A stretch of 64,000 nt of DNA from Bordetella genomosp. 10 (GTDB lineage: Bacteria; Pseudomonadota; Gammaproteobacteria; Burkholderiales; Burkholderiaceae_B): the NCBI RefSeq assembly GCF_002261225.1, contig NZ_NEVM01000001.1, positions 558,001-622,000 on the forward strand, given 5' to 3'. This document shows, piece after piece, positions 36,018 through 45,887 of this stretch. The notes beneath the pieces are model-generated. The model saw nothing but the letters and a program-made list of their open reading frames with translations. It searched no databases and was not told the origin of the DNA. The translations under genes and the position numbers were made by a program. Numbering within the stretch: position 1 is the stretch's first letter; the number at the start of each line of letters is the position of its first letter.

Positions 36018-36560
36018 ATGGATAAACAGCGCGCCGTTCACGTGTACAAGGTCCTCGCGGCATGCCTGGCCGCCGCCCTCGTGCTCGGGGCCTGCGCATC
36101 GACCGCCCGGCGCGTCGCCGTGCCCTACGCGATTTCCTTCACCGCCGACGCGCAGGTGAATCCCGACGCCAACGGCCGGCCGTCGCCCATCCAGATCACG
36201 GTGTACGAGCTGAAATCGGCCAGCACCTTCAAGGCGCGCGACTACTTCGCGCTGCAGTCCAATCCGCAGGCGGCCCTGGGCGCCGAGCTGCTCAATACCG
36301 ACCAGATCATCCTGCAGCCGGGCCAGACCGAGGTCATCAAGCACGCGGGCAACGTGGATGCGGGCGCGATCGGCATCGTCGCCTCCTATCGCGATCTCGA
36401 GGACAGCCAGTGGCGCCTGACCGTGCCGCTGCCCGAGGCCGAGAACACCAACATCTACAAATTCTGGCAGTTCTCCCCCAACGAACAGACGGTGCAGATC
36501 GCCGTCAATCGATCCGGGCTGGCGGTGACCGGCTGGGATCGTCCATGGTGGCCGTTCTAG
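36018..36560 (+). CDS. tssJ: T6SS outer-membrane lipoprotein TssJ
   Basis: Outer-membrane lipoprotein that anchors the TssL–TssM membrane complex. The 180-residue protein has a signal with lipobox LGAC (Cys26). It shows the TssJ transthyretin-like pattern: QITVYELKSASTFKARDYFAL, LQPGQTEVIKH, DAGAIGIVASYRDLEDSQWRL. It opens the tssJ-K-L-M block and is divergent from tssQ. Confidence 0.95.
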   Translation: MDKQRAVHVYKVLAACLAAALVLGACASTARRVAVPYAISFTADAQVNPDANGRPSPIQITVYELKSASTFKARDYFALQSNPQAALGAELLNTDQIILQPGQTEVIKHAGNVDAGAIGIVASYRDLEDSQWRLTVPLPEAENTNIYKFWQFSPNEQTVQIAVNRSGLAVTGWDRPWWPF

Positions 36561-36603
36561 CGCGAACGCGCGCCTTCTCCCTGTCCGCACACACATCGAA
36601 CAT

Positions 36604-37941
36604 ATGGCATCACCCAAGAGCAAAGTCGTCTGGTCCGAAGGGATGTTCCTGCGTCCCCAGCACTTCCAGCAATTCGAACGCCACCTGGAGCAGACGCTGC
36701 AACAGCGCGTGCTGCCGTTGCAGGGCTTTTTCTGGGGCTTTCACCGCCTGGCCGTCGACGCGGACGCGCTGGCCATCGGCAAGCTGGCGTTGACCGAGGC
36801 CCAGGGCATCTTTCCGGACGGCACCCCCTTCGAATTCGATCATCCCGACGATGCGCCGGTCGCGTTGGACGTGCCAGCGGACCTCAGGGGCGAGCGCATC
36901 GTGCTGGCCGTTCCCCGCCAGCGCCCCGGCGCCAGCGACGTCGTGTTCGAGGACCAGGGCGATACGCTGGCGCGCTATCGCGTGCATGAGGAAGAAATCG
37001 AGGACAGCGGCGAAGTCGCGCTGGAGCCCGCCCTGCTGCAACTGGGCAGGCTGCGCTTGCGGCTGCTGCCGGAATCCGAACTCGGCGACGACTGGCTGGG
37101 CGTGGGCGTGGCGCGCGTGCTGGAGCGGCGCGCCGACAATCGCGTCGTGCTCGACGACGCCTTCGTGCCGCCTTGCGTGGCCGTGGACGGCCAGCCGGTG
37201 CTGCGCGGTTTCGTACACGAACTGCACGGCCTGCTCGAAACGCGCGCCCAGGCCCTGGCCGCGCGGCTGTCGCAACCGGGCCGCGGCGGCGTCGCCGAGG
37301 TGTCGGACTTCATGCTGCTGGAGGTCGTGAACCGCTACCAGGGCGCGACGTGGCATGCGCGCCAGACGCCGGGCCTGCATCCGGAGCGCCTGTTCCACGA
37401 TTTCCTCATGCTGGCCTGCGACCTGGCGACCTACACGGCGGCCGACCGCCTGCCCGGCGTGCTGCCCGTCTACGAGCATGACGACCTTCAGGCGACCTTC
37501 GCGCCGCTCATGGAGGAATTGCGCCGCTCCTTGTCGGCGGTGCTGGAGCAGCGCGCCTTCCAGATTCCGCTGCAAGACCGCGGACAGGGCGTGCGCGTGG
37601 CGCAGATTCCCGACCTGGAGCTGCTCCAGACGGCGGGTTTCGTGCTCGCGGTGCATGCCGACCTGCCGGGCGAGGCCTTGCGCGCGCGTTTCCCCGCGCA
37701 AGTGAAGATCGGTCCGGTGGAGCGCATCCGCGACCTGGTCCACCTGCAATTGCCGGGAGTGACCGTGCATGCGCTGGCGGTGGCGCCGCGCCAGATTCCG
37801 TATCACGCCGGCCACGTGTATTTCGAGTTGGACAAGAGCGGGGACTTCTGGAAGCAGTTGCAGCGCAGCGGCGCGCTGGCGTTGCACCTGGCGGGCGAAT
37901 TCCCCGGATTGACGATGGAGTTCTGGGCGCTGCGCGATTGA
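36604..37941 (+). CDS. tssK: T6SS baseplate–membrane connector TssK
   Basis: TssK links the baseplate to the membrane complex and resembles phage receptor-binding proteins. The 445-residue protein starts with the hallmark KVVWSEGMFLRPQHFQQ, followed by WGFHRLAVDADAL and the conserved YFELDKSGDFWKQLQ and LAGEFPGLTMEFWALRD at the end. ATG at 36604. The gap to tssJ is 43 bases and to tssL is 92 bases. Confidence 0.96.
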   Translation: MASPKSKVVWSEGMFLRPQHFQQFERHLEQTLQQRVLPLQGFFWGFHRLAVDADALAIGKLALTEAQGIFPDGTPFEFDHPDDAPVALDVPADLRGERIVLAVPRQRPGASDVVFEDQGDTLARYRVHEEEIEDSGEVALEPALLQLGRLRLRLLPESELGDDWLGVGVARVLERRADNRVVLDDAFVPPCVAVDGQPVLRGFVHELHGLLETRAQALAARLSQPGRGGVAEVSDFMLLEVVNRYQGATWHARQTPGLHPERLFHDFLMLACDLATYTAADRLPGVLPVYEHDDLQATFAPLMEELRRSLSAVLEQRAFQIPLQDRGQGVRVAQIPDLELLQTAGFVLAVHADLPGEALRARFPAQVKIGPVERIRDLVHLQLPGVTVHALAVAPRQIPYHAGHVYFELDKSGDFWKQLQRSGALALHLAGEFPGLTMEFWALRD

Positions 37942-38033
37942 GGGTCCCTCGCGCCCGCTTGATTCATTCACGCATTCATTCATGAATTTCACTGGACGCC
38001 GGCGAAGGCCTCGCCGGCTTGCAGGGAGACACT

Positions 38034-39323
38034 ATGCAGGCCTCCGACCACGCCTTGCCCGGTTCGATGGCGCCCCCCGGCGCCCCGGACGAGTTCGACG
38101 CCGCCAGCCGCTTGCGGCCTGACGAGTACGTGATCAGCGGATCGAATTCCCTGGTCGCCGCCGCCAATCCGCTGCTGGACCTGATTCCGCAGATCCGCGC
38201 CACGCGCTCGCATCCCGCGCCGGCGCTGCTGCGCGAACACCTGCTGGACGAGGTGCGGCAGTTCGAACTGCGCGCGCAACAGGCGGGCATCCCCAACGAG
38301 ACCATCCTGGGCGCGCGCTATTGCCTGTGCACCGCGCTGGACGAGGCGGCCGCCCTGACGCCCTGGGGCGGCGGCGGCACGTGGTCGGCGCACAGCCTGC
38401 TCGTCACCTTCCACAACGAGACCTGGGGCGGCGAGAAATTCTTCCAGTTGCTGGCCAAGCTCACCCAGAATCCCAGCCACCACCTGGACCTGCTGGAGCT
38501 GCTGTACTACTGCCTGCTGCTGGGTTTCGAGGGCCGCTACCGCGTCATCGACAACGGCCGCTCGCAACTGGAGACCCTGCGCCAGCGCCTGCTGCGCATC
38601 CTGCGCGGCGCCCGCGGCGAATACCCGCGCGAGCTGTCGCCGCACTGGCGCGACGTGCCGGCGCAGGTCCAGTCGCGCCGCCTGCCGGTGCCGCTCTGGG
38701 CCTTCGCCGCGCTGGCCGCGGTGCTGGCGATCGCGGCCTACTTCGGCTTCAACCTGGCCCTGGCGTCGCGTTCCGATAGCGCCTTTGCCGCCATCGGCAA
38801 CCTGAAGCCGCCCATGGTCAGGATCGCCGCGCCCGTGCCGCCGCAGCCCGCTCCCGCGCCGCGCCTGGCGGAATTCCTGGCGCCCGAGATCCGCGAGAAC
38901 CTGGTCACCGTGCGCGACGAGGCGGACCGCAGCGTGGTGGTCCTGCGCGGCGACGGCCTGTTCGATTCGGGCGCGGCCACCGTGCTGGACCGCTATGTGC
39001 CCGTGCTCTCGCGCATCGCCGATGCGCTGCGCGACACCCACGGCAACATCCTGGTCAGCGGTTATACCGACAACACGCCCATGCGCAGCGCGCGCTTTCC
39101 CTCCAACTGGCATCTGTCGCAGGCCCGCGCCGACGCGGTCAAGGACCTCCTGGCCAAGCGTCTCGAGGACCCGGGCCGCCTGCGCGCGGAGGGCCGCGGC
39201 GAAACCGATCCGGTCGCGCCCAACGACACGCCGGCCAATCGCGCCCGCAACCGCCGCGTGGAAATCACGCTGCTGGTGCCGCCGATGCCGCCCGCCGCCA
39301 CGCTCGAAGGTAAGCAACGATGA
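38034..39323 (+). CDS. tssL: T6SS membrane protein TssL with OmpA-like domain
   Basis: Inner-membrane complex subunit (DotU/IcmH family) fused to a peptidoglycan-binding OmpA/MotB domain, 429 residues. The N-terminal cytoplasmic domain has NSLVAAANPLLDLIPQIRAT, ARYCLCTALDEAA and WGGEKFFQLL. One transmembrane helix follows at about 219–243. The periplasmic OmpA domain is at about 290–415 (VVVLRGDGLFDSGAATV, SGYTDNTPM, NRARNRRVEI). The ATG at 38034 follows a GGGAG site. Its stop overlaps tssM by four bases. Confidence 0.95.
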   Translation: MQASDHALPGSMAPPGAPDEFDAASRLRPDEYVISGSNSLVAAANPLLDLIPQIRATRSHPAPALLREHLLDEVRQFELRAQQAGIPNETILGARYCLCTALDEAAALTPWGGGGTWSAHSLLVTFHNETWGGEKFFQLLAKLTQNPSHHLDLLELLYYCLLLGFEGRYRVIDNGRSQLETLRQRLLRILRGARGEYPRELSPHWRDVPAQVQSRRLPVPLWAFAALAAVLAIAAYFGFNLALASRSDSAFAAIGNLKPPMVRIAAPVPPQPAPAPRLAEFLAPEIRENLVTVRDEADRSVVVLRGDGLFDSGAATVLDRYVPVLSRIADALRDTHGNILVSGYTDNTPMRSARFPSNWHLSQARADAVKDLLAKRLEDPGRLRAEGRGETDPVAPNDTPANRARNRRVEITLLVPPMPPAATLEGKQR

Positions 39324-42300
39324 TCCACAACGTGTTCGGATTCCTGTTCAGCCGCGGGCTGTGGAATTTCCTGGGCGTCGTCGCCCTGGCGCTGCTGGTC
39401 TGGGTGGCGGGGCCCTTGATCGCGGTGGGCGCCACGCGGCCGCTGGAAAGCGAAAACGCGCGCATCGCCGTGATCGCGGCGATTTTCCTGGTCTGGCTGT
39501 TGCGCCTGCTGTGGCGCAAGTGGCGCGAAGGCCGGCTGAACGCCCAATTGCTGGGGCAGTTGCGCAAGCCGGCCGCGAAGCTGAAGAAGGAAGAGGCCTC
39601 GCCGGAGAATGCGGACATACGCGAACTGGCCGAGCGCTTCGACGAAGCGGTGACCCTGCTGCGCGAGACCCGCTTCGAAAGCGGCGGGAAGCGCGCGCCG
39701 TGGGGGCGTTTTACACGGCAATACCTGTACCAGCTTCCCTGGTACGTCTTCATCGGCGCGCCGGGGTCGGGCAAGACGACGGCGCTGGTCAATTCGGGCC
39801 TGAACTTTCCGCTGGCGGACCGCTTCGGCAAGGTCGCCCTGCGCGGCGTGGGCGGAACGCGCAATTGCGATTGGTGGTTCACCGACGACGCGGTGCTGCT
39901 GGACACCGCCGGCCGCTACACCACCCATGAGAGCGATCCCACCGGCGACGAAGAGGAGTGGTCCGGCTTCCTGGGCCTGCTATCCAAGTTCCGCGGCCGC
40001 CAGCCCATCAACGGCGCCATGCTGACCGTCAGCGTGGCGGATCTCCTGTCGGCGTCCGACACCGAGCGCGTGCAGCACGCGGCCGTGCTGCGCCGCCGGT
40101 TGCAGGAGCTGCGGGAGCAACTGGGCATCCAGTTCCCCATCTACGTGCTGGTCACCAAGGCCGACCTGCTGTCCGGCTTCGAAGAGTACTTCGCCTCGTT
40201 CAGCCGCGACGACCTGGCGCAGGTCTGGGGCTTTACGCTGCCCTACGCGCAGTCGCAGCAGGCCGACTTCGACCTGTACGAAGCTTTCCATGCCGAATAC
40301 CGCCTGCTGCAACGGCGCCTGGACGACGCCTTGCCCGAGGTGCTGGCGGCCGAGCAGGACCCGGGCCGGCGCGCGCTGGCCTACATGCTGCCGCAGCAGT
40401 TCGCCGGCTTGCAGCCCGTGCTGGGCCACTTCCTGAGCGACGTTTTCGCCGCCTCCAGGTTCGAGGTCCGCCTGATGCCGCGCGGCGTCTACTTCACCAG
40501 CGGCACGCAGGGGGGCGAGACCTTCGACCAGGTGACGGGCAAGCTGCGCCGCTATCTGCGCATCGAGGGCGCGGGGGGCCACAGCAGCGCGCCGGCCGAA
40601 GGGCAGGGCCGCAGCTTCTTCCTGAAGAACCTGTTGCAGGAGGTGATCTTCAAGGAGGCCGGCCTGGCGGGCCGCAATATGCGCTGGGAGCGGCGCTATC
40701 GCCGCCTGCACTGGGCTGGCTACCTGGGGCTGGGCGCCGTGCTCGCGGGACTCCTCATCGGCTGGGGCATCAGCTACCGCAACAACGCCGCCTACCTGGA
40801 CGAGATCGCGCGGCGGGTGCCGGTGGTCGACAAGCTGGGCAGCGAGATGAAGATCACCCGGTCGGGCGACGTGCTGGGCCTGATGCCTTTCCTCGATGCG
40901 CTCTGGTATCTGCCCAAGGGCGCGGATTTCGACGTCGACGATCCGCCGCTGTCCTACCGCTTCGGCTTGTACCAGGGGCGCAAGATGACCGCCGCGGCGC
41001 AGGCCATATACCGGGACACCCTGGACCAGGCCTTGCTCCAGCAGGTCGCGCGGCGGATCGAGACCGCCCTGCGCAATGCCGCGCCCGACGACCTGGAATT
41101 CACCTATGAAGCGCTGCGCGCCTATCTGATGCTGTACGACGCCAGGCATTACGACGCGGAGTTCATGCATGCCTGGCTGCTGTCGGATATGCAGAAGACC
41201 TTGCCCGAAGGCTATACCCGCAAGCAGTATCAGCAGTTGTCGCTGCACCTGCGCAACCTGGTGCGCGAGCACGTGCTGGCCTCGCCCTTTCCCCAGGACA
41301 TGGAGCTGGTGCGGCGGATGCGCGAGCGCCTGGCCAGCTACACCCTGCCACAGCGCGCCTACAGCCGCCTGCGCCGCATGCTGGGCAACACGGGCGAACT
41401 GCCGGACATCACCGCGGTGACCCTGGGCGGCCCGCAGGCGACGTCGGTATTCGTGCGCAAGAGCGGGAAGCCGCTGACCGACGGCATTCCCGGCCTGTAC
41501 AGCTATCGCGGCTATTGGGACGTCTTCAGCAAGCGCGTGCCCGGCGTGGCCGAGCTGTTGCGCGCCGACGATGCCTGGGTGCTGGATACGCCGCCGCCGG
41601 GCGTCATGGACCAGGCGGCGCAGGACCGCCTGGTGGCCGACATCAAGCGCCTGTACCTGAACGACTACGTCGCGCGTTGGGATGCCTACCTGAACGATCT
41701 TCAGTTGGCGCCGAGCAAGTCCCTGTTGCAGAGCATACAGACCGCCCGCACGCTGTCCGCGCCGGAGTCGCCCATGGTGATGCTGGTGCAGAACGTGGCG
41801 CGCCAGACCACGCTGCTGCGCGACGCGAAGTCTTCCGAACGGTCCCTGGTGGACCAGGCGCGCGACCGGGTCAGCAGCACGCGCGAGGCGCTGGAGCAGA
41901 TGTTCGGACCGGTGGGGCTGGACAATACGGCCCGCGAGGACGCCAACGGCGACAAGCTCGAACGCATCGTCGACCAGCATTTCGAGCCCTACCGCAGGCT
42001 TGCCGCCAGCGACGGCAATGCGCCACCGGCCATCAGCGCCACGACAGGGTTGATCAACGAGCTGTACACCTATCTCACGGCGACGGATGCCGCCTTGCGC
42101 AGCGCCAGTCCGGCGCCCAACTCCGACGTGGTCACCAAGCTGCGCGCCGAGGCCGGCCGCATGCCGGGGCCCTTGCGCGACCTGCTCAACGGCCTGTCGA
42201 TGAATGCCTCGGGCGAGGTGTCCGGCGTCGTGCGCGAGCGGCTGGGCGACAACCTGGCCGCCACGATAGGCGTGTTCTGCCGGCAATCCATCAGCGGGCG

Positions 42301-42934
42301 CTATCCCTTCGCGCCGGCGTCCAGCCGCGACGTCGCGCCCAACGACATGGCGCGGCTGTTCGCGCCCAACGGCATGATGGACGACTTCTTCCAGAAGAAC
42401 CTGGCCAGCCAGATCGACGTGTCGGGGCAGCGCTGGCGCTTCAAGCCCGATATCGAAGGCCGGCCGGGCGAGAGTTCGGCCTTCCTGGATTCCTTCCAGC
42501 GGGCGGGCGTGATCCGCGACGTGTATTTCGCGGCGGGCAGCGCGGCGCCGCAGTACCGGGTGTCGATCCGGCCGGTCGAGATGGACGGCAGCATCACGCA
42601 GTTCCTGATGGACGTGGACGGGCAGGCGATCCAGTACGCGCACGGACCGCAGGTCGCCACCTCGGTCACGTGGCCGGGGCCGCGCGGCGGCAGCCAGGTG
42701 CGCATCGAGCTGACGCCGCAATCGGGGCCCGCGGGCCTGGTCACCAGCGGACCCTGGGCGCTGAACCGCATGCTGGACAAGGCGCGGCTCAAGCCGGGGC
42801 CGTCGCCGGAGGTCACGCTGGCCACCTTCGACATCAACGGGCGCAAGGTCGTGCTGGAAATCACCGCGAACAGCGTCAAGAGTCCTTTCCACCTGCCCGA
42901 AATGCAAGGTTTTGCATGTCCGGGCCGTTCTTGA
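39320..42934 (+). CDS. tssM: T6SS membrane protein TssM (IcmF family)
   Basis: Large inner-membrane subunit spanning to TssJ, 1204 residues. Two N-terminal helices (about 12–65) are followed by a cytoplasmic NTPase-like domain with Walker A GAPGSGKTTALVNSGL (about 146–161) and DTAGRYTTHESDP. A third transmembrane helix lies near 463–486, followed by the long periplasmic domain with its C-terminal beta part (PGPRGGSQVRIELTPQ). The ATG at 39320 sits in the tssL stop. Its end overlaps tagF by 19 bases. Confidence 0.96.
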   Translation: MIHNVFGFLFSRGLWNFLGVVALALLVWVAGPLIAVGATRPLESENARIAVIAAIFLVWLLRLLWRKWREGRLNAQLLGQLRKPAAKLKKEEASPENADIRELAERFDEAVTLLRETRFESGGKRAPWGRFTRQYLYQLPWYVFIGAPGSGKTTALVNSGLNFPLADRFGKVALRGVGGTRNCDWWFTDDAVLLDTAGRYTTHESDPTGDEEEWSGFLGLLSKFRGRQPINGAMLTVSVADLLSASDTERVQHAAVLRRRLQELREQLGIQFPIYVLVTKADLLSGFEEYFASFSRDDLAQVWGFTLPYAQSQQADFDLYEAFHAEYRLLQRRLDDALPEVLAAEQDPGRRALAYMLPQQFAGLQPVLGHFLSDVFAASRFEVRLMPRGVYFTSGTQGGETFDQVTGKLRRYLRIEGAGGHSSAPAEGQGRSFFLKNLLQEVIFKEAGLAGRNMRWERRYRRLHWAGYLGLGAVLAGLLIGWGISYRNNAAYLDEIARRVPVVDKLGSEMKITRSGDVLGLMPFLDALWYLPKGADFDVDDPPLSYRFGLYQGRKMTAAAQAIYRDTLDQALLQQVARRIETALRNAAPDDLEFTYEALRAYLMLYDARHYDAEFMHAWLLSDMQKTLPEGYTRKQYQQLSLHLRNLVREHVLASPFPQDMELVRRMRERLASYTLPQRAYSRLRRMLGNTGELPDITAVTLGGPQATSVFVRKSGKPLTDGIPGLYSYRGYWDVFSKRVPGVAELLRADDAWVLDTPPPGVMDQAAQDRLVADIKRLYLNDYVARWDAYLNDLQLAPSKSLLQSIQTARTLSAPESPMVMLVQNVARQTTLLRDAKSSERSLVDQARDRVSSTREALEQMFGPVGLDNTAREDANGDKLERIVDQHFEPYRRLAASDGNAPPAISATTGLINELYTYLTATDAALRSASPAPNSDVVTKLRAEAGRMPGPLRDLLNGLSMNASGEVSGVVRERLGDNLAATIGVFCRQSISGRYPFAPASSRDVAPNDMARLFAPNGMMDDFFQKNLASQIDVSGQRWRFKPDIEGRPGESSAFLDSFQRAGVIRDVYFAAGSAAPQYRVSIRPVEMDGSITQFLMDVDGQAIQYAHGPQVATSVTWPGPRGGSQVRIELTPQSGPAGLVTSGPWALNRMLDKARLKPGPSPEVTLATFDINGRKVVLEITANSVKSPFHLPEMQGFACPGRS

Positions 42935-43677
42935 GGGCGGAATCGATGGGCGGCATGGATATCGGGCAGCGGCTGGGCTGGTACGGCAAGATTCCGGCCA
43001 CGGGCGATTTCGTGAATCGCAACCTGCCGCGCGAATTGAGCGGCTGGTGGGACAAGTGGTTGCAGCACGGGCTGGCGGCCTTGAAGCAGTCGCAGGACGA
43101 AGCGGCCCTGCGCGCCTACGCGGCGGCGCCCTTGTGGAATTTCGCCATTCCCTCGGGGCCCGGCGCGGGCGGGGTGCAGTTCGGCTGCATCGCGGCCAGC
43201 CGCGACAGGGTGGGGCGCAACTACCCCCTGTGCGTTTCCCTGTACATGCCGGTGGACCTGTACGAGCCGCGCATGCTGGACGCGGCGGGCGAGTATTTCC
43301 ACCAGCTCGGGGTCGGGCTGTTGATGGCGGTGCGGCACGGCTGCGCCGCCGAGCAACTGGAGCGCGCCTTGCAGCCGGCCCGCGCGGCGGCCGCCGCCAT
43401 GTCGGCCGCGGGCCGCGGCGCGGTGGCGGCGAGCCGGGGCAGCGACATCATGGACATCCTGAACGCCGGGCAGCCCGCTCCCGCCCAGGCCTTGGCGGGC
43501 AACAGGCCGCTGGCGTGGGCGGAGCTGCCGTCGGTATTCAACCCGGGGTCGCATACCAGCTATTGGTGGACCAACCAGGCCGACGGCGCGGCCCTGCGCA
43601 CCTATCTGCATGGCGGCGCGTTGAACGTGACGCTGTTCGCCACGCTGTTTTCATCTTTCGCCGGCGTCCGGCGCTAG
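42916..43677 (+). CDS. tagF: T6SS-associated protein TagF
   Basis: TagF is a post-translational repressor of T6SS firing in species with the threonine phosphorylation pathway. The 253-residue protein has the typical N-terminus GWYGKIPATGDFVNRNLP, then LSGWWDKWLQHGL and CIAASRDRVGRNYPLCV. The C-terminal part includes SYWWTNQADGAALRTY. The ATG at 42916 overlaps the tssM end. No PppA phosphatase domain is fused to it, unlike in some species. Confidence 0.92.
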   Translation: MSGPFLRAESMGGMDIGQRLGWYGKIPATGDFVNRNLPRELSGWWDKWLQHGLAALKQSQDEAALRAYAAAPLWNFAIPSGPGAGGVQFGCIAASRDRVGRNYPLCVSLYMPVDLYEPRMLDAAGEYFHQLGVGLLMAVRHGCAAEQLERALQPARAAAAAMSAAGRGAVAASRGSDIMDILNAGQPAPAQALAGNRPLAWAELPSVFNPGSHTSYWWTNQADGAALRTYLHGGALNVTLFATLFSSFAGVRR

Positions 43678-43772
43678 TGGTGGTGTTCCGGAATTTCGCT
43701 TGAAGTCTGCTCGAATGTCGCGCGGACTGCCGGGACATCGCACTGGGAATGACTGTATCTGGAGATTGGACC

Positions 43773-45857
43773 ATGTCGCTATCCACAGGGTTTGCATCAC
43801 CGCCGGCCGCCAGTGGCGCGGAACCGGCAGCGTCCCCACGCCCCTTGAGCGCCATCGCCGCGATGGGAACGGGCGGGGTGCCGCAGGCGCGCATCCGCCA
43901 GATGCTGGCCGACCTGGTCGCCGGCTTGTCGGCGCTGCATGCGCAGGGGCGGATTCATGGTGGAATATCCATGGACACCGTCGTGCGCGGGGATGCCGAT
44001 CCGGTGCGGCTCCTCGATCCGTCGGGCGAGCAGGCGCCGCCCGATGGTGACGAGACGGTGCGGCATCCGGGATATGCGCCTTTCGAGCAGTACACGGATG
44101 ATCCGGGGTGGCCGTGCGGGCCTTGGACGGACATCTATGCCCTGAGCGCGCTGGCGCATGCGCTGGTCACCGGCGCGCCGCCGCCGGACGCGCTGTCGCG
44201 GCGCGTTCGCGATGACTATGTGCCGCTGTTGCAGCGCGCGCCGCAAGGCTACGACCCGGCCTTCCTAGCCGGTCTGGACGCGGGGCTATCGATGCCCCCG
44301 TCACTGCGGCCGCAAACGCTGGAGGCGTTCGACGAGGTGTTGCTTTTGCCGGTGCCGACGCCGGTCGCGATGGCTGCGGGGGATGCGATCGGCGCGGTGG
44401 GTGCGGGGACGGTCGCGGTGGCGGCTGGCATGAGTAGGATGCCTGCCGACGCGGACGCTGTGGATACGGCAGAGGGCTCCGCAACCTCGGAAACCGGGGG
44501 CGAGGCCGGTCAGCCTGCCGCGGCCGCCGCTGCAAGCGCCGTTATTGCCCCGGTCCCGCGCTCAAACGCGACCCCTGCAAACGTGGACCCTGCCGCGGCA
44601 ACTCGCACGCCGGCGGCCGAGAAGGAGGCGCCCGTCGGGCAACCGGCCGCGAACGACGCCGAGGCCGGGGCGCGCGAAAAGCCCCGCCGTGCTTCCGTCA
44701 TGGGTATTGCCTTGGTCGTCGCGATCCTGGCCGTGGCCGGTTTCCTGTGGCTGAGAGACGATGCCCCGCCGGCCAAGGTCGTGGGCAGGGAGGCGGTCCC
44801 CGGCCCGGTTGCCGATGGGCAAGCGGAGAACGCCAGTAACGGCCAGGCAGGTTCTGCACAGAACGGTCAGGCAAGTTCCGCGCAGGCGACGCCGAATAGT
44901 CAGGCAAGTTCTGCACTGGCGTCGCCGGATAGTCAGGGAAGTTCCGCACAGGCGGCTCCGGACAGGCAGGCAAATACCGCCCCTGCGGCGCCGAGCAGTC
45001 AGGCAAGCTCCGCTCCGTCGGAGTCGGCGCCGGACGCCACGCAGACGCCGCCGACCGCCGCACAGACGCCGACGGCGGGTAGCGCATCTGGCGCCCAGGC
45101 TTCCGCCGCCGGGCGTCCCGAGACCGGCGGTGGCGCGGACCTTCCGCAGGCGCCAGCCGCATCGGATCCCGCCATCGCCACCGCCACGCTGGGCGGCGCC
45201 CTGCCCATTCCCGATCGCCGCACCGCGCCGGGATCGGTAACCGTCCAGGACCCGCAAGCCGTGGCGTCCGCGCACCCCGCTACACCGCAGCCGCCGGCTT
45301 CCCAGACATCCACCTCTACGTCGGCTGCAACGACGGCCCCGCCCGCGGTGCCTTCGGCAGCAGCGCCCCAGGCGGCGCCGTCCCAGGGCGCGTCGTCTCA
45401 GGCGGCGGCTTCCCGGTCAGCAGCGGCGCAAGCAGCAGCGACGCAAGCAGCAGAAGCTCAGGCGGCAAATTCTCGGATCGTGGGGTCTCAGGCCTTAGAA
45501 GCCCAGGCAGCGTCAGGCCAAGCAGCATCAGGCCCGGCGGCGTCAGGCCAGGCAGGCACGGCCCGGGTGGCGGCGTCGCCGGCAGCGATGACTCCAGGGG
45601 CGGTAGCCTCCGCATCGGCCGACGCCGAGATGTCCCCCAAGCCCAAGGGGCCCGTCACGGTCAGGGTGGACGTGCGTCCTTGGGGCGAGGTGTTCGTCGA
45701 CGGCAAGTCGCGCGGACTCAGCCCGCCGCTGCGGGAGCTGAAGCTCTCGCCCGGCAAGCATGCCGTCATCGTCCGGAACGCCGGCCTGCCGCCTTACAGC
45801 GTCACCCTGGACCTGGCCGACAACCGCGCCGCGGCGATCTCGCACGTGTTCCAGTGA
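43773..45857 (+). CDS. Degenerate Ser/Thr kinase-like membrane protein with PEGA domain
   Basis: A 694-residue protein starting at ATG 43773 (GGAG eight bases upstream; an ATG at 43749 is possible). Residues about 35–190 resemble only the C-lobe of a Hanks kinase: HGGIS at 62–66 where HRD/HGD is expected (catalytic Asp is Gly), YAPFEQY for the APE region, WTDIYALSALAHALVTG. No glycine loop or catalytic Lys exists. A transmembrane helix lies at about 309–327. The region 345–620 is low-complexity Ala/Ser/Gln/Pro-rich with repeats, and the last 70 residues form a PEGA domain (VRVDVRPWGEVFVDGKSRG). It probably acts as a scaffold or sensor rather than an active kinase. It is the last gene of the T6SS block. 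Confidence 0.8.
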   Translation: MSLSTGFASPPAASGAEPAASPRPLSAIAAMGTGGVPQARIRQMLADLVAGLSALHAQGRIHGGISMDTVVRGDADPVRLLDPSGEQAPPDGDETVRHPGYAPFEQYTDDPGWPCGPWTDIYALSALAHALVTGAPPPDALSRRVRDDYVPLLQRAPQGYDPAFLAGLDAGLSMPPSLRPQTLEAFDEVLLLPVPTPVAMAAGDAIGAVGAGTVAVAAGMSRMPADADAVDTAEGSATSETGGEAGQPAAAAAASAVIAPVPRSNATPANVDPAAATRTPAAEKEAPVGQPAANDAEAGAREKPRRASVMGIALVVAILAVAGFLWLRDDAPPAKVVGREAVPGPVADGQAENASNGQAGSAQNGQASSAQATPNSQASSALASPDSQGSSAQAAPDRQANTAPAAPSSQASSAPSESAPDATQTPPTAAQTPTAGSASGAQASAAGRPETGGGADLPQAPAASDPAIATATLGGALPIPDRRTAPGSVTVQDPQAVASAHPATPQPPASQTSTSTSAATTAPPAVPSAAAPQAAPSQGASSQAAASRSAAAQAAATQAAEAQAANSRIVGSQALEAQAASGQAASGPAASGQAGTARVAASPAAMTPGAVASASADAEMSPKPKGPVTVRVDVRPWGEVFVDGKSRGLSPPLRELKLSPGKHAVIVRNAGLPPYSVTLDLADNRAAAISHVFQ
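44820..45017 (+). repeat. In-gene repeat coding for QASSA-type units
   Basis: About six degenerate units of 10–11 codons encode variants of (N/D)xQASSAxAxP in the stalk of the kinase-like protein, for example SQASSALASP and SQGSSAQAAP. GC content is lower than in the flanking gene parts. Confidence 0.7.
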
Positions 45858-45887
45858 CGGCGCCAGGTGGCGCATGAGTCGGCAGTA

